In this document: in pieces, positions 28,409-36,467 of the stretch | How positions within the stretch are numbered: position 1 is the stretch's first letter | Layout of the letters: the number at the start of each line of letters is the position of its first letter | DNA from: JAYPHU01 sp964611435 | GTDB taxonomy: Bacteria > Pseudomonadota > Alphaproteobacteria > Rhodospirillales > UBA2165 | Assembly (NCBI GenBank): GCA_964611435.1 | Contig: CAZSXT010000005.1 | Coordinates: 89,127-153,126 of the forward strand | Length of the DNA: 64,000 bases | Direction: 5' to 3' | Made by a program: the position numbers and the translations under genes | Notes under the pieces: model-generated | What the model was told of the DNA's origin: nothing | The model's input: the letters and a program-made list of their open reading frames with translations, nothing else | Databases searched by the model: none

Positions 28409-28759
28409 ATGAGCCAAATTACCAAAGATGCTGCCCCGATCACGTTGACCGAGAGCGCCGTGAAGCGAGTGCGCGCCTTGATGGAGCGGACGGAAAAGTC
28501 CGTATTGGGTCTCCGCGTTGGCGTGACGAACACAGGCTGCTCCGGGCATATGTATAACGTCGAGTATGCGGAGGAAGAACGCCCGCTCGAAGAGGTTGTC
28601 GAACAGGACGGTGTACGGATTTTCATCGATCCCCTGGCCCTGATGTTCGTCGTCGGCTCCAAGATGGATTACGTGGAAGACAAAATGCAGTCCGGGTTTA
28701 TCTTTGAAAATCCGAACGTGACCAGCCAGTGCGGCTGTGGCGAGTCCTTCAGCGTCTAA
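28409..28759 (+). CDS. sufA: A-type Fe-S carrier SufA/IscA (HesB family)
   Basis: 116 residues. Three conserved cysteines are in place: 'NTGCSGHMYNVEY' and the C-terminal 'SQCGCGESFSV'. A-type carriers accept clusters from the scaffold and pass them to apo-proteins. The gene ends six bases before the ferredoxin start. Confidence 0.95.
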   Translation: MSQITKDAAPITLTESAVKRVRALMERTEKSVLGLRVGVTNTGCSGHMYNVEYAEEERPLEEVVEQDGVRIFIDPLALMFVVGSKMDYVEDKMQSGFIFENPNVTSQCGCGESFSV

Positions 28760-28764
28760 GTTCC

Positions 28765-29094
28765 ATGCCGAAAGTAGTGTTTATCGAAAACAGCGGGGAA
28801 CGCCGGGAAATCGAAGCGCCCGCCGGAAAGTCGTTGCTCGACATCGCACACGCCAACAATATCGATATCGAAGGCGCGTGCGAAGGCGTCATGGCCTGCT
28901 CTACCTGCCATCTGATTGTCGATCCCGATTGGTATGACAGGCTCAAGCCCGCCAGCGAGGAAGAAGACGATATGCTGGACCTGGCCTTTGGCCTGACCAA
29001 GACCTCACGCCTCGGCTGTCAAATCCTCCTGACCGAGGAACTGGACGGCCTTGTGGTCAACTTGCCTGTTGAAACCCGCAATATGATGTTGTGA
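28765..29094 (+). CDS. fdx: [2Fe-2S] ferredoxin, adrenodoxin/Isc Fdx type
   Basis: 109 residues from ATG 28765; the frame extends 12 codons upstream into sufA but the conserved start is 'MPKVVFIENSGE'. Cluster ligands are C-x5-C-x2-C in 'GACEGVMACSTCHLIV' and the distal Cys in 'SRLGCQILL'. Vertebrate-type ferredoxins of this class deliver electrons for cluster assembly, which fits its place after sufA. Confidence 0.94.
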   Translation: MPKVVFIENSGERREIEAPAGKSLLDIAHANNIDIEGACEGVMACSTCHLIVDPDWYDRLKPASEEEDDMLDLAFGLTKTSRLGCQILLTEELDGLVVNLPVETRNMML

Positions 29095-29110
29095 GGGGCC
29101 GGAGGGACAC

Positions 29111-29767
29111 GTGGTAACCCTGTTCGAGCGGCTGAAGGCCGATACCGCCAGCGCCTGGAACGCCTACACCGATCATGATTTTGTCCGGGGCTTGGCGGTG
29201 GGCACGCTCCCCGATCAATGCTTCCGCCACTATCTGGGCCAGGATTATCTGTTTCTCATCCATTTCGCCCGCGCCTATGCCTTGGCGGCCTACAAATCCG
29301 ACAGTCTGGCCGATATCCGTCAGGCGGCGGGTGGTCTGTCGGCCATCGTCGAGATGGAAATGGACCTGCATGTGAAGTTCTGCGCCGACTGGGGCCTCTC
29401 GGAGGATGCCATGGTGGCGTTGCCCGAGGCGGCGGAGACCATGGCCTATACCCGCTTTGTACTGGAGCGCGGTGCGGCGGGGGATTTGTTGGACCTTCAC
29501 GTCGCGCTCGCCCCGTGCATCGTCGGCTACGCAGAGATCGGCGCCGCGCTGGCGGATAAAGCCACATCGGACAACCCTTACGCACCGTGGATCGAGATGT
29601 ATGCCTCCACGGAGTACCAAGACGTGGCGGCCGCCGAAATCACACAATTGGATAAGCTGATGGAATCGCGCGGCGGGGAGGGACGGTATCCGGCCCTGGC
29701 CAAGACCTTCGATCAGGCGACCCGGCTGGAAATAGCCTTCTGGCAGATGGGCCTGAATGCGGTATAA
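29111..29767 (+). CDS. tenA: TenA/thiaminase II family protein
   Basis: 218 residues, GTG start at 29111 after GGAGGG. TenA hydrolyses aminopyrimidines for thiamin salvage. The catalytic Cys is C136 in 'LAPCIVGYAEIG' (C135 in B. subtilis), with an active-site Asp in the N-terminal 'GQDYLFLIHFARAYA' region and Glu near the C-terminus ('ATRLEIAFW'). Its place between a ferredoxin and mnmA in a sulfur operon is unusual; thiamin also needs sulfur, but the link is inference. No TPP riboswitch is seen upstream. Confidence 0.9.
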   Translation: MVTLFERLKADTASAWNAYTDHDFVRGLAVGTLPDQCFRHYLGQDYLFLIHFARAYALAAYKSDSLADIRQAAGGLSAIVEMEMDLHVKFCADWGLSEDAMVALPEAAETMAYTRFVLERGAAGDLLDLHVALAPCIVGYAEIGAALADKATSDNPYAPWIEMYASTEYQDVAAAEITQLDKLMESRGGEGRYPALAKTFDQATRLEIAFWQMGLNAV

Positions 29768-29775
29768 CGGGGCCC

Positions 29776-30918
29776 ATGAACTCACTCGGTTTCGATAAGG
29801 ACCCCGCGGACACCCGCGTGGTGGTCGCCATGTCCGGCGGCGTGGACAGTTCCGTCACGGCGGCGTTGCTGCACGAGGAAGGCTATGACGTGGTCGGCAT
29901 CACGCTGCAGCTTTATGACTATGGTGCGGCGGCGGTCCGGCCGGGCGCGTGCTGCGCCGGGCAGGATATCTATGACGCGCGCCGAGTCGCCGATACGCTG
30001 GGCTTTCCCCATTACGTCCTGGATTACGAGGATAAGTTCCGCCAGGAAGTTATGGACGATTTCGCCGACACCTATCTGGCCGGCGAGACGCCGATCCCGT
30101 GTGTGAAGTGCAATCAGACCGTCAAGTTCCGGGACCTGCTCGCCCGCGCGGTGGAATTACAGGCGGATGCGCTGGCCACCGGGCACTATATCCGCCGCGA
30201 AACAGGACCGGGCGGCGCGGAGCTGCACCGGGGCGCCGATCCGGGTAAGGATCAAAGCTATTTCCTGTTCGCCACGACGCGGGAGCAGTTGGATTTCCTC
30301 CGTTTCCCCCTGGGCGGCCAGTCCAAGGACGTGACCCGGGCGCATGCCGAACGCTTTGGTCTCGCCGTCGCCGACAAGCCCGATAGTCAGGATATCTGCT
30401 TCGTGCCCAACGGCGACTATGCCGAGATCGTCGCCAAGCTGCGCCCGGAAGGGGTGGAGCCCGGCGACATCGTCCATAGGGACGGTCGCGTGCTGGGCCG
30501 GCATGACGGCATCATCCACTATACGGTGGGCCAACGCCGGGGCTTGAACATCGGCGGGGGCGATCCGCTCTATGTGCTGCGCCTGGATGCGGACACGCGG
30601 CGCGTCATTGTCGGGCCGAAGGACGCGTTGCTGGAAGAGACGGTGATCGTCCGCGACGTGAACTGGCTGGGGGATGCGCCGTTGACCGAGGCCGGGGATG
30701 CGGGCGTGGAGGTGGAAGTCAAACTCCGGTCCATGCAGCCGTTGGCGCCGGCCCGTGTCGCGGCGGGTCTCGACGGCGGGGCGGTGGTCACGTTGCTGGA
30801 GCCACAGGCCGGCGTCGCGCCCGGCCAGGCGTGTGTGTTTTACGAATCCGGCGGCGGCAGCCGGGTGTTGGGCGGCGGCTGGATCGTGCGCCGCAACCCT
30901 GCGCGCATAGCGGCGTAA
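29776..30918 (+). CDS. mnmA: tRNA-specific 2-thiouridylase
   Basis: 380 residues. MnmA puts the 2-thio group on wobble uridine 34 of tRNA-Lys, -Glu and -Gln using ATP and persulfide sulfur. The PP-loop is 'SGGVDSS' (20-26); the catalytic pair is C112 (in 'CVKCNQTVKF', with C109 nearby) and C208 in 'DSQDICF'. The C-terminal beta-barrel is complete. It lies nine bases after tenA, so it is co-transcribed with the desulfurases that are its likely sulfur source. Confidence 0.96.
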   Translation: MNSLGFDKDPADTRVVVAMSGGVDSSVTAALLHEEGYDVVGITLQLYDYGAAAVRPGACCAGQDIYDARRVADTLGFPHYVLDYEDKFRQEVMDDFADTYLAGETPIPCVKCNQTVKFRDLLARAVELQADALATGHYIRRETGPGGAELHRGADPGKDQSYFLFATTREQLDFLRFPLGGQSKDVTRAHAERFGLAVADKPDSQDICFVPNGDYAEIVAKLRPEGVEPGDIVHRDGRVLGRHDGIIHYTVGQRRGLNIGGGDPLYVLRLDADTRRVIVGPKDALLEETVIVRDVNWLGDAPLTEAGDAGVEVEVKLRSMQPLAPARVAAGLDGGAVVTLLEPQAGVAPGQACVFYESGGGSRVLGGGWIVRRNPARIAA

Positions 30919-30944
30919 CCGGAATTGAAAGGGAGGTTGTTGAG

Positions 30945-31529
30945 ATGAAAACCGTACAAATCACCCCGGAACAAATGGAGGCGCAGATCGCCCGGTTCGG
31001 GAAAATCAAACCGCAAAGCAGCAGCTATTCGGAAGAGGACGGCATCCCGAAGGAAGCCTACGAGACCCTGACGGCGAAGACGCTGTATCTCCTGATGTCG
31101 CCGGAAAAACAAGGCGGGCCCATGGCCCACCAGCCAGCAGTGACAACCGCGGACAAGATGAGCGTCATCATCGCCGAGTGCCCGCCGGGCGACCGGCCGG
31201 TGCTGCATGCCCATCACCGCACCAACGAGACTTTTTTCTGCCTGGACGGCCGGTTTCGCATCCGCTGGGGCGACGAGGGGGAGAACGAGATTTACCTCGA
31301 TCCCTACGACATGATCGCCGTGCCGCCGGGCGTGGTGCGCGACTTCACCAATGTCTCGGACAAGACGGCGCGGCTTTTGGTGTGGATCACCGGCGAGGCG
31401 GAAGACGATTTCAACGACATCGAAATGCCCCCGGTGGAAGCCAAGGCCCTACAGGAGAAGTTCGGCGATGACATCCTGGAGAGGTTCGAGAAGATCGGGG
31501 TCAGCTTCAACGCCGGCGTGGATGCGTAA
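30945..31529 (+). CDS. Cupin-domain protein
   Basis: 194 residues from ATG 30945 with GGGAGG upstream. The double-stranded beta-helix has cupin motif 1 as 'PVLHAHHRTNETFFCLDGRFRIRWG' (two His and Glu metal ligands) and motif 2 'DPYDMIAVPPGVVRDFTNVS', where the usual second His is replaced (Val-Arg). Substrate unknown. It is the last gene of the sulfur operon and may be only positionally linked. Confidence 0.8.
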   Translation: MKTVQITPEQMEAQIARFGKIKPQSSSYSEEDGIPKEAYETLTAKTLYLLMSPEKQGGPMAHQPAVTTADKMSVIIAECPPGDRPVLHAHHRTNETFFCLDGRFRIRWGDEGENEIYLDPYDMIAVPPGVVRDFTNVSDKTARLLVWITGEAEDDFNDIEMPPVEAKALQEKFGDDILERFEKIGVSFNAGVDA

Positions 31530-31594
31530 ACTGAAGTTGTGGTCGGGCCGGAGTTCACTTGACACCGGCAGGGCTTAAAAATATACACCTGTGT

Positions 31595-31730
31595 CCCGTT
31601 CGGGCGGCCTTTCTCTAAGGCGGCGACGAAGGGTCCCCAAGCCGAGGACCAATTGGTCCGAGGAGCCCGCCTAGAAGTAAATTAGGGCGGGCCGCCGACC
31701 GTTCGGCGAGCCAAGGTCGTGGATACGACC
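31595..31730 (+). ncRNA. String of six hairpins upstream of tRNA-Met, unidentified structured element
   Basis: Six perfect or near-perfect inverted repeats follow each other in 136 bases: 31595-31604 (CCC-GTTC-GGG), 31607-31621 (GCCTT/AAGGC), 31646-31659 (palindrome GGACCAATTGGTCC), 31665-31692 (GCCCGCCTA with one bulged G on the 3' arm), 31693-31708 (CGCCGA-CCGT-TCGGCG) and 31715-31730 (GGTCGT-GGAT-ACGACC). I do not recognise 6S, RNase P, SRP or tmRNA features. It could be a leader of the tRNA transcript, an sRNA or a 3' structure of the upstream operon. Strand is assumed. Confidence 0.45.
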
Positions 31731-31757
31731 GCCTGGCGATTGAGGGGATAGATATGG

Positions 31758-31834
31758 GGCGGAGTAGCTCAGCTGGTTAGAGCAGCGGAATCATAATCCG
31801 CGTGTCGGGGGTTCAAGTCCCTCCTCCGCTACCA
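31758..31834 (+). tRNA. tRNA-Met (CAU), elongator type
   Basis: A 77-base cloverleaf with encoded CCA. Acceptor GGCGGAG pairs with CTCCGCT (the first pair is G-U), the D-arm is AGCTCAGCTGGTTAGAGC, the anticodon stem-loop is CGGAATCATAATCCG with anticodon CAT, and the T-arm is GGGGGTTCAAGTCCCTC. Six T residues follow directly and can serve as terminator. CAT could also be the lysidine-modified tRNA-Ile2, but the overall sequence resembles alphaproteobacterial elongator tRNA-Met. Confidence 0.93.
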
Positions 31835-31906
31835 TTTTTTTCAAAGTTTAGAACGAGAAATTCTGAGGCTGGATAGGGGCAGCGCGGCGCTACTAGGTAT
31901 GATATC

Positions 31907-32776
31907 ATGCCCGTCCCCGTTCAGCCTTGCTCAGCCCCCTTCATGCGTAAACTCTCGTTACTTGCCCTCGCTCTGGCCGTCATCGCCGCCGCCGTTCTGT
32001 TTGTCGTCTCCCGAGACTTGCAGACCCGCCGCAACGATGTCTCGATTTCCATCGCAGATACGGATGCCCCCGTGGTCACATTGTCAATTGCCGTGCTCGG
32101 GGATATTCATGTTCCCGAAAACCCGGATGCGCTGGCTTCGACCCGGCAACTCCTGGCGGAGGTGAAAGCGTCCGAGCCCGATTTGGTGCTTTTCGTCGGC
32201 GACTACATTGTCGATCCGTCCAGGATGAATGATTTTCCGACCCACCGGGAAAATGTCATCAATGCCTTCAAGTTGGTGGATCCGGTCCCGCGGGCGATTG
32301 TCCTCGGCAACTATGAAGGTTGGTCAGACCCCGACTCGTGGCTGGCGGCGTTTGAACGGCTCGGAGTTGACGCGATGGAAAATCAGACTCGCATTCTGGA
32401 AACCAAAAAAGGCCCGGTCTGTGTGCGCGGCTTTGGTGACGCCTTTTCCGAGAGGTTCCGCTACGTGGATTTTCCCGTTTCGTGCCGGGGAGTGCCCAAG
32501 TTATCGATCACCCACGATCCCGCAGGCGCGTTCGAGGCGCGGGTGAAGGGGCTGGTCATCGCCGGCCACACCCATTGTGGCCAGGTGAGTTTTCCCTTTG
32601 TCGGACCCTTGTGGGTGCCATCAGAGGCGCCACCCGCCGCTTATTGCGGGCTCTATCGGGACAGGGAGCGGACGCTGTTCGTGACGTCAGGCGTCGGGAC
32701 GAGTATCCTACCTTTGCGTTTCGGCGCGCCGTCCCAATGGGATTTTATCACGCTAAAGATCAACCGACCGGAATAG
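31907..32776 (+). CDS. Calcineurin-like metallophosphoesterase, membrane-anchored
   Basis: 289 residues. An N-terminal hydrophobic segment ('LSLLALALAVIAAAVLFVVS') anchors or exports the protein. Metal motifs are in order: 'LGDIHVPEN' (DxH), 'FVGDYI' (GD), 'LGNYEGWSD' (GNxE, with Tyr where GNHD/E is usual), 'SITHDP' and 'AGHTHCGQV' (GHTH). This is the YkuE/YaeI-like group, some of which act on UDP-sugars or lipid phosphates; the substrate here is unknown. An alternative start is ATG 31943. It lies just after the tRNA. Confidence 0.85.
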   Translation: MPVPVQPCSAPFMRKLSLLALALAVIAAAVLFVVSRDLQTRRNDVSISIADTDAPVVTLSIAVLGDIHVPENPDALASTRQLLAEVKASEPDLVLFVGDYIVDPSRMNDFPTHRENVINAFKLVDPVPRAIVLGNYEGWSDPDSWLAAFERLGVDAMENQTRILETKKGPVCVRGFGDAFSERFRYVDFPVSCRGVPKLSITHDPAGAFEARVKGLVIAGHTHCGQVSFPFVGPLWVPSEAPPAAYCGLYRDRERTLFVTSGVGTSILPLRFGAPSQWDFITLKINRPE

Positions 32777-32813
32777 TCACAGAGCCAATTCCGACTCAAG
32801 GAGTTTTGCCATC

Positions 32814-33599
32814 ATGCCCAACATCACCGTCGGGGAGTTTCACATAGAATACGAGCAGCGGGGCGCCGGGCGGGACTTGGTGTTGCTGCCCACACTGCTG
32901 GCGGAGATGAGCGTCTATGACGCCGTGATCGACGCACTGGCGGCCAAGCGCCGGGTGACCCGGTTGAACTTTCCCGGCTTCGGCGGCTCGGCGGGGCCCA
33001 TCGGCGATACGGTGGAGGATTATGCCGACCTGATCGCCGAAACCATACAGGCGCTGGGGCTCCCGGCGGAGGCCGATCTGATCGGCAACGGGTTTGGCGG
33101 CTTTATCGCCGGCACCTTGGCCATCCGTCACGGCCACCTGATCGACAAATTGGTGCTGGTGGACACGGGCCCCGGTTTTCCCGATCCGGCGAAGGAGCCT
33201 TTGCGCATCCTGGCGCAGAAATCCTCGACCGAGGGGATGGGCGCGGTGCTGGAGGCAGCGATCCTGCGCATGTTCCCCGAAGAATTCATCGCGGCCGCGC
33301 CGGAGATCATCGCCACCCGCAAGCAACGCTTGTCGGCGGCGGACCCGCTGTTGTTCGCCAATGCGGCGCTGGCGCTGACTCTCTTGGACAACCGGCCGAA
33401 GCTCGGCGAGATCAAGAATCAAACCCTGGTCGTCGTCGGGCTCGCCGATAAAACGACGCCGCCGGACCTATCCCGCGAACTGCACGCCGGAATCACCGGT
33501 TCCCAACTGATCGAGCTGCCCGGCATCGGCCACTGTCCGCAGCTTCAGGACCCAGCCGGATTCCTCGCGGCCATTGGCCCCTTCCTCGAAATCGATTAG
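32814..33599 (+). CDS. Alpha/beta-hydrolase-fold protein without nucleophile serine
   Basis: 261 residues with the usual fold order: oxyanion region 'LLPTLLAEMSVYDAVIDALA', 'NFPGFGGSAGP', an elbow at 'LIGNGFGGFIAG', an acid in 'VVGLADKTTPP', and a His in 'PGIGHCPQLQDP'. The elbow residue that is Ser in active hydrolases is Gly93 (codon GGG, 33090-33092). The Asp and His are kept. It may be a pseudo-enzyme, use another mechanism (such as C-C bond lyase or cofactor-free chemistry), or bind rather than hydrolyse. Confidence 0.8.
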   Translation: MPNITVGEFHIEYEQRGAGRDLVLLPTLLAEMSVYDAVIDALAAKRRVTRLNFPGFGGSAGPIGDTVEDYADLIAETIQALGLPAEADLIGNGFGGFIAGTLAIRHGHLIDKLVLVDTGPGFPDPAKEPLRILAQKSSTEGMGAVLEAAILRMFPEEFIAAAPEIIATRKQRLSAADPLLFANAALALTLLDNRPKLGEIKNQTLVVVGLADKTTPPDLSRELHAGITGSQLIELPGIGHCPQLQDPAGFLAAIGPFLEID

Positions 33600-33639
33600 C
33601 CTGAAGCCAGTCGGAAGGAGGCTACAGGGCAGATAGGCC

Positions 33640-34461
33640 ATGACCTACACACTGACGCAGGAACAGATCGACGCGTACAACAATGACGGCGCGGTGTTGC
33701 TGGAAGGGGTGATCAGCCCTGCTTGGCTGGAGCGGGTGGCCGCCGCGATTGAGCGGGATATCGAAAATCCCGGCCCGTTCTATCACGGCTATGAAGCGGA
33801 AGGTGGCAAGGGCCGGTTTCATGGCAATCTCCGGGTGTGGGAGAACGATCCGGAATTCAAAGCCTATTGCTTCGAGACAGATTTACCGCAGATCGCCGCG
33901 CAATTGTTTAACTCGTCCAAGTCCGTGTTGCTCTATGACCAGATTTTCGTGAAGGAACCGCAAACCGGTAACCGCACCCGTTGGCACAATGATCAGCCCT
34001 ATTGGCCGGTCCGGGGCTGGGACGTGCTGTCCTTCTGGCTGGCCCTTGACCCGACGACGGAAGAAAATGGGCGATTGGAATTCGTTCGAGGTTCCCACAA
34101 GTGGGACCGCTGGTTCCAGCCGGAACGTTTCGGCGATACCAAGGATGACGGAAAAACCTCTTACGACCACAATCCCGACTACGAACCTATGCCCGATATC
34201 GAAGCCGCGCGAGGCGACTATGACATCATCGCGTGGGATATGGCGCCCGGCGACGTGATCGCCTTTCACGCCCTGACCGTGCACGGGGCCGGGGGTAATG
34301 AACGGGACGATGTGCGCCGGCGCGGCTATACGGTGCGCTATCTGGGGGATGACGCCTGGTATGACACAAGGCCCGGCACCTCTAAACCGATGCACGTGCC
34401 GGGGAAAGCCGATGGCGATCCAATGCCGTGCGATGTGTTTCCTTTGGTGTGGGAGCGTTAA
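33640..34461 (+). CDS. Phytanoyl-CoA dioxygenase (PhyH) family protein
   Basis: 273 residues, Fe(II)/2-oxoglutarate-dependent oxygenase fold. The iron facial triad is H116-x-D118 ('RWHNDQPYWP') and H215 ('ALTVHGAGGN'); a 2-oxoglutarate-binding Arg follows in 'RRGYTVRYLGDD'. Substrate unknown; bacterial members oxidise many small lipids and natural products. GGAGG lies upstream, though with longer spacing than usual. It follows the Ser-less hydrolase gene in the same direction and may share its transcript. Confidence 0.88.
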   Translation: MTYTLTQEQIDAYNNDGAVLLEGVISPAWLERVAAAIERDIENPGPFYHGYEAEGGKGRFHGNLRVWENDPEFKAYCFETDLPQIAAQLFNSSKSVLLYDQIFVKEPQTGNRTRWHNDQPYWPVRGWDVLSFWLALDPTTEENGRLEFVRGSHKWDRWFQPERFGDTKDDGKTSYDHNPDYEPMPDIEAARGDYDIIAWDMAPGDVIAFHALTVHGAGGNERDDVRRRGYTVRYLGDDAWYDTRPGTSKPMHVPGKADGDPMPCDVFPLVWER

Positions 34462-34586
34462 CAGCGCAGCAGCTCATCGTCTACACCATCGAGCCGGATT
34501 ATACCCGGATTTTGCGGCTGCTTGGCGGACGGCAGAATTGGCGTACAATTCTTGAGGCTTTGGTACAGTGATTCGAGGGAAGCGAG

Positions 34587-35201
34587 CTACCCCGGCTTGT
34601 TGCCGGTCAGTTTGATCACCGCCGACATGCCGCCGTGGGCCTGACCTTCGTAGAATTCCAGCTCTTCCTCTTCGATCACCAGATTGTCGAAGCCGCCGAA
34701 TGTTTCGGCCAGTAGCGCCGGCGTGTAGAGGTTCTCCTCCTTTTTGGGGCCGCCCGTGCCGTACTCCAACTGTTTCGGCGTGTAGCCCTGGATGATCAGC
34801 AGGCCGCCGGTTTTCAGCGCCTTGATCATGCCGGCCCATTTCTGCGCTCGCTGTTCGGGCGAGCTGAACTGGGTGAAAATCTCCGCCACCACGTCGAAGG
34901 CGGCGTCTGGGTAGTCCCAGGTGTGAACATCGGTCTCAATAATCTCCATTTCGACGCCGCGTTTTGCGGCCAGTTCCCGCGCTTTCGCCTGCGCGGTGGG
35001 GGAGAAATCGATGGACGTGACCTCCAGACCTCTCTCGGCCAGCCAGACGCCATTCCGGCCCTCGCCATCGGCCACCGCCAGGGCTTTACCGCTGGCGGGC
35101 AACAATGTTTCGCAGGCTTTCAGGAAATAGTTGGGGTCTTCGCCGAACAGAAAGCCGTCGATGTCATAGCGGCCTTCCCAGCGGTCAAATTCTTGGGACA
35201 C
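34587..35201 (-). CDS. Class I SAM-dependent methyltransferase
   Basis: 204 residues. Motif I is 'ALAVADGEGRNGVWLAERG' (SAM-binding loop), motif II 'VTSIDFSPTAQAKARELA', motif IV near 'DAAFDVVAEIF'. The sequence resembles the small TehB-like/thiol methyltransferase group that starts with 'WEGRY' and detoxifies inorganic or small organic acceptors; the acceptor cannot be deduced. It stands alone on its strand between PhyH and LLM genes. Confidence 0.87.
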   Translation of the reverse strand: MSQEFDRWEGRYDIDGFLFGEDPNYFLKACETLLPASGKALAVADGEGRNGVWLAERGLEVTSIDFSPTAQAKARELAAKRGVEMEIIETDVHTWDYPDAAFDVVAEIFTQFSSPEQRAQKWAGMIKALKTGGLLIIQGYTPKQLEYGTGGPKKEENLYTPALLAETFGGFDNLVIEEEELEFYEGQAHGGMSAVIKLTGNKPG

Positions 35202-35373
35202 GGGGGATACTCCAGGGATGGGGTGGTCAATTCACGGCGGAGACTAGTCCATAAATTTCACCATTTAAACACGTGAATGAGAGCGGCCGGGCTTACATGA
35301 TCAGGCCATCATTCGGTTTGCCGTATCGGGTCTTGGAGGCGATACTGGGCGGGTCCCAAGGGAGTAAGTTTTT

Positions 35374-36432
35374 ATGGAATTTGGTGTTTTTTCCAACGGT
35401 TTCCGCCCGCATACCACTGCCGCGGAATGCTATGAAGAAGATCTGCAGGAAATCATCCTGGCTGACAAATTAGGGTTCACCGATCTGTTCTTAAGCGAAC
35501 ACCATGGAGAACCACCCTATATCAACAGGGTCGATACGATCCCGGCGCCGGAATTCCTGATGGCCAAAGCGGCGGGCTTGACCAAACAAATCCGCATGGG
35601 CGCGGCGGTGAAGCTGTTGCATATCCACCATCCTTTGGACGTGGCGATCCAGTCGGCGATTATGGAACACTTGCTGGGGGAAGGCCGGTTTTTCCTGGGC
35701 TTTGGCACGGGCTTTCCGTCGCCCCTATTCTGTGAGGAGCGCGGGATGACCTACGACGACCGGCATGCGCGCCTGCAGGAATCCTTGGAATTCATTCTGA
35801 AATGCTGGAACAGCGACGAGATTTTCGACTGGGACGGCGAACACTGGCAGGGCAAGGGCGTTGTGGCCCTACCCAAGCCGATGTCCCGGCCACTGCCCAT
35901 GGCGACGGCGACGGATACTGAAGAGGTCATCAAACTGTCCGCGGAGCGGGGCTACCGGATGGTCACGGCCTTTTTGGACGGGGCGGAACGGGTGAAGGCC
36001 AAGGCGGAAAAATATGAAAGCTATGCCAAAGCGGCTGGTGTACAGGATGCGCGCAAGAATTTCCTGGCCTCGCGGATCGTCTACGTGGCGGATTCCGTTG
36101 AACAGGCGCTGGCGGAAATGCGCTCGTCTGTGACCTTCGAAATCAGCGTCCAGGCGGAACGGGGTTTCCTGGATATGCTCAAGCGGGTCTATGACCTGGA
36201 TGTGCCCAATAACGAAAAGGGCATAGAGGCGCTGGTCGAGGCCGGATTCTATCTGATCGGCGAGCCTGACCGGATCGCTGAACAGATTAAGGACCTCTAT
36301 GATCAGACCGGCGGGTTCGGCACGTTCCTTTACGTGGGCGGCAAAAACTGGGCAACGCGGGAGCACCGGGTCCGGTCCATGACCCGCTTCATGCAGGAAG
36401 TCGCGCCGCAACTCGAAGACCTGACACCCTGA
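35374..36432 (+). CDS. LLM-class flavin-dependent oxidoreductase (luciferase-like), copy 1
   Basis: 352 residues. TIM-barrel bacterial luciferase-like monooxygenase using reduced FMN or F420. Signature segments: 'EIILADKLGFTDLFLSEHHG', 'AAVKLLHIHHPLDVA', 'LLGEGRFFLGFGTGF', and 'YDDRHARLQESLEFI'. It is closest in style to the alkanal-monooxygenase-like group. Ribosome site AAGGGAG. A second, divergent LLM gene lies 3 kb downstream on the other strand. Substrate unknown. Confidence 0.88.
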   Translation: MEFGVFSNGFRPHTTAAECYEEDLQEIILADKLGFTDLFLSEHHGEPPYINRVDTIPAPEFLMAKAAGLTKQIRMGAAVKLLHIHHPLDVAIQSAIMEHLLGEGRFFLGFGTGFPSPLFCEERGMTYDDRHARLQESLEFILKCWNSDEIFDWDGEHWQGKGVVALPKPMSRPLPMATATDTEEVIKLSAERGYRMVTAFLDGAERVKAKAEKYESYAKAAGVQDARKNFLASRIVYVADSVEQALAEMRSSVTFEISVQAERGFLDMLKRVYDLDVPNNEKGIEALVEAGFYLIGEPDRIAEQIKDLYDQTGGFGTFLYVGGKNWATREHRVRSMTRFMQEVAPQLEDLTP

Positions 36433-36467
36433 CGATAATCGATAGCGTAACCGGAGACTAACCAGCC

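Noticed and set aside
31595..31730. 6S RNA, SRP RNA or RNase P RNA
   Set aside because: Serial small hairpins do not form the single long bulged stem of 6S, and the conserved SRP and RNase P cores are missing.
31758..31834. tRNA-Ile2 with lysidine (CAU)
   Set aside because: The body resembles elongator tRNA-Met; without tools I cannot exclude it fully.
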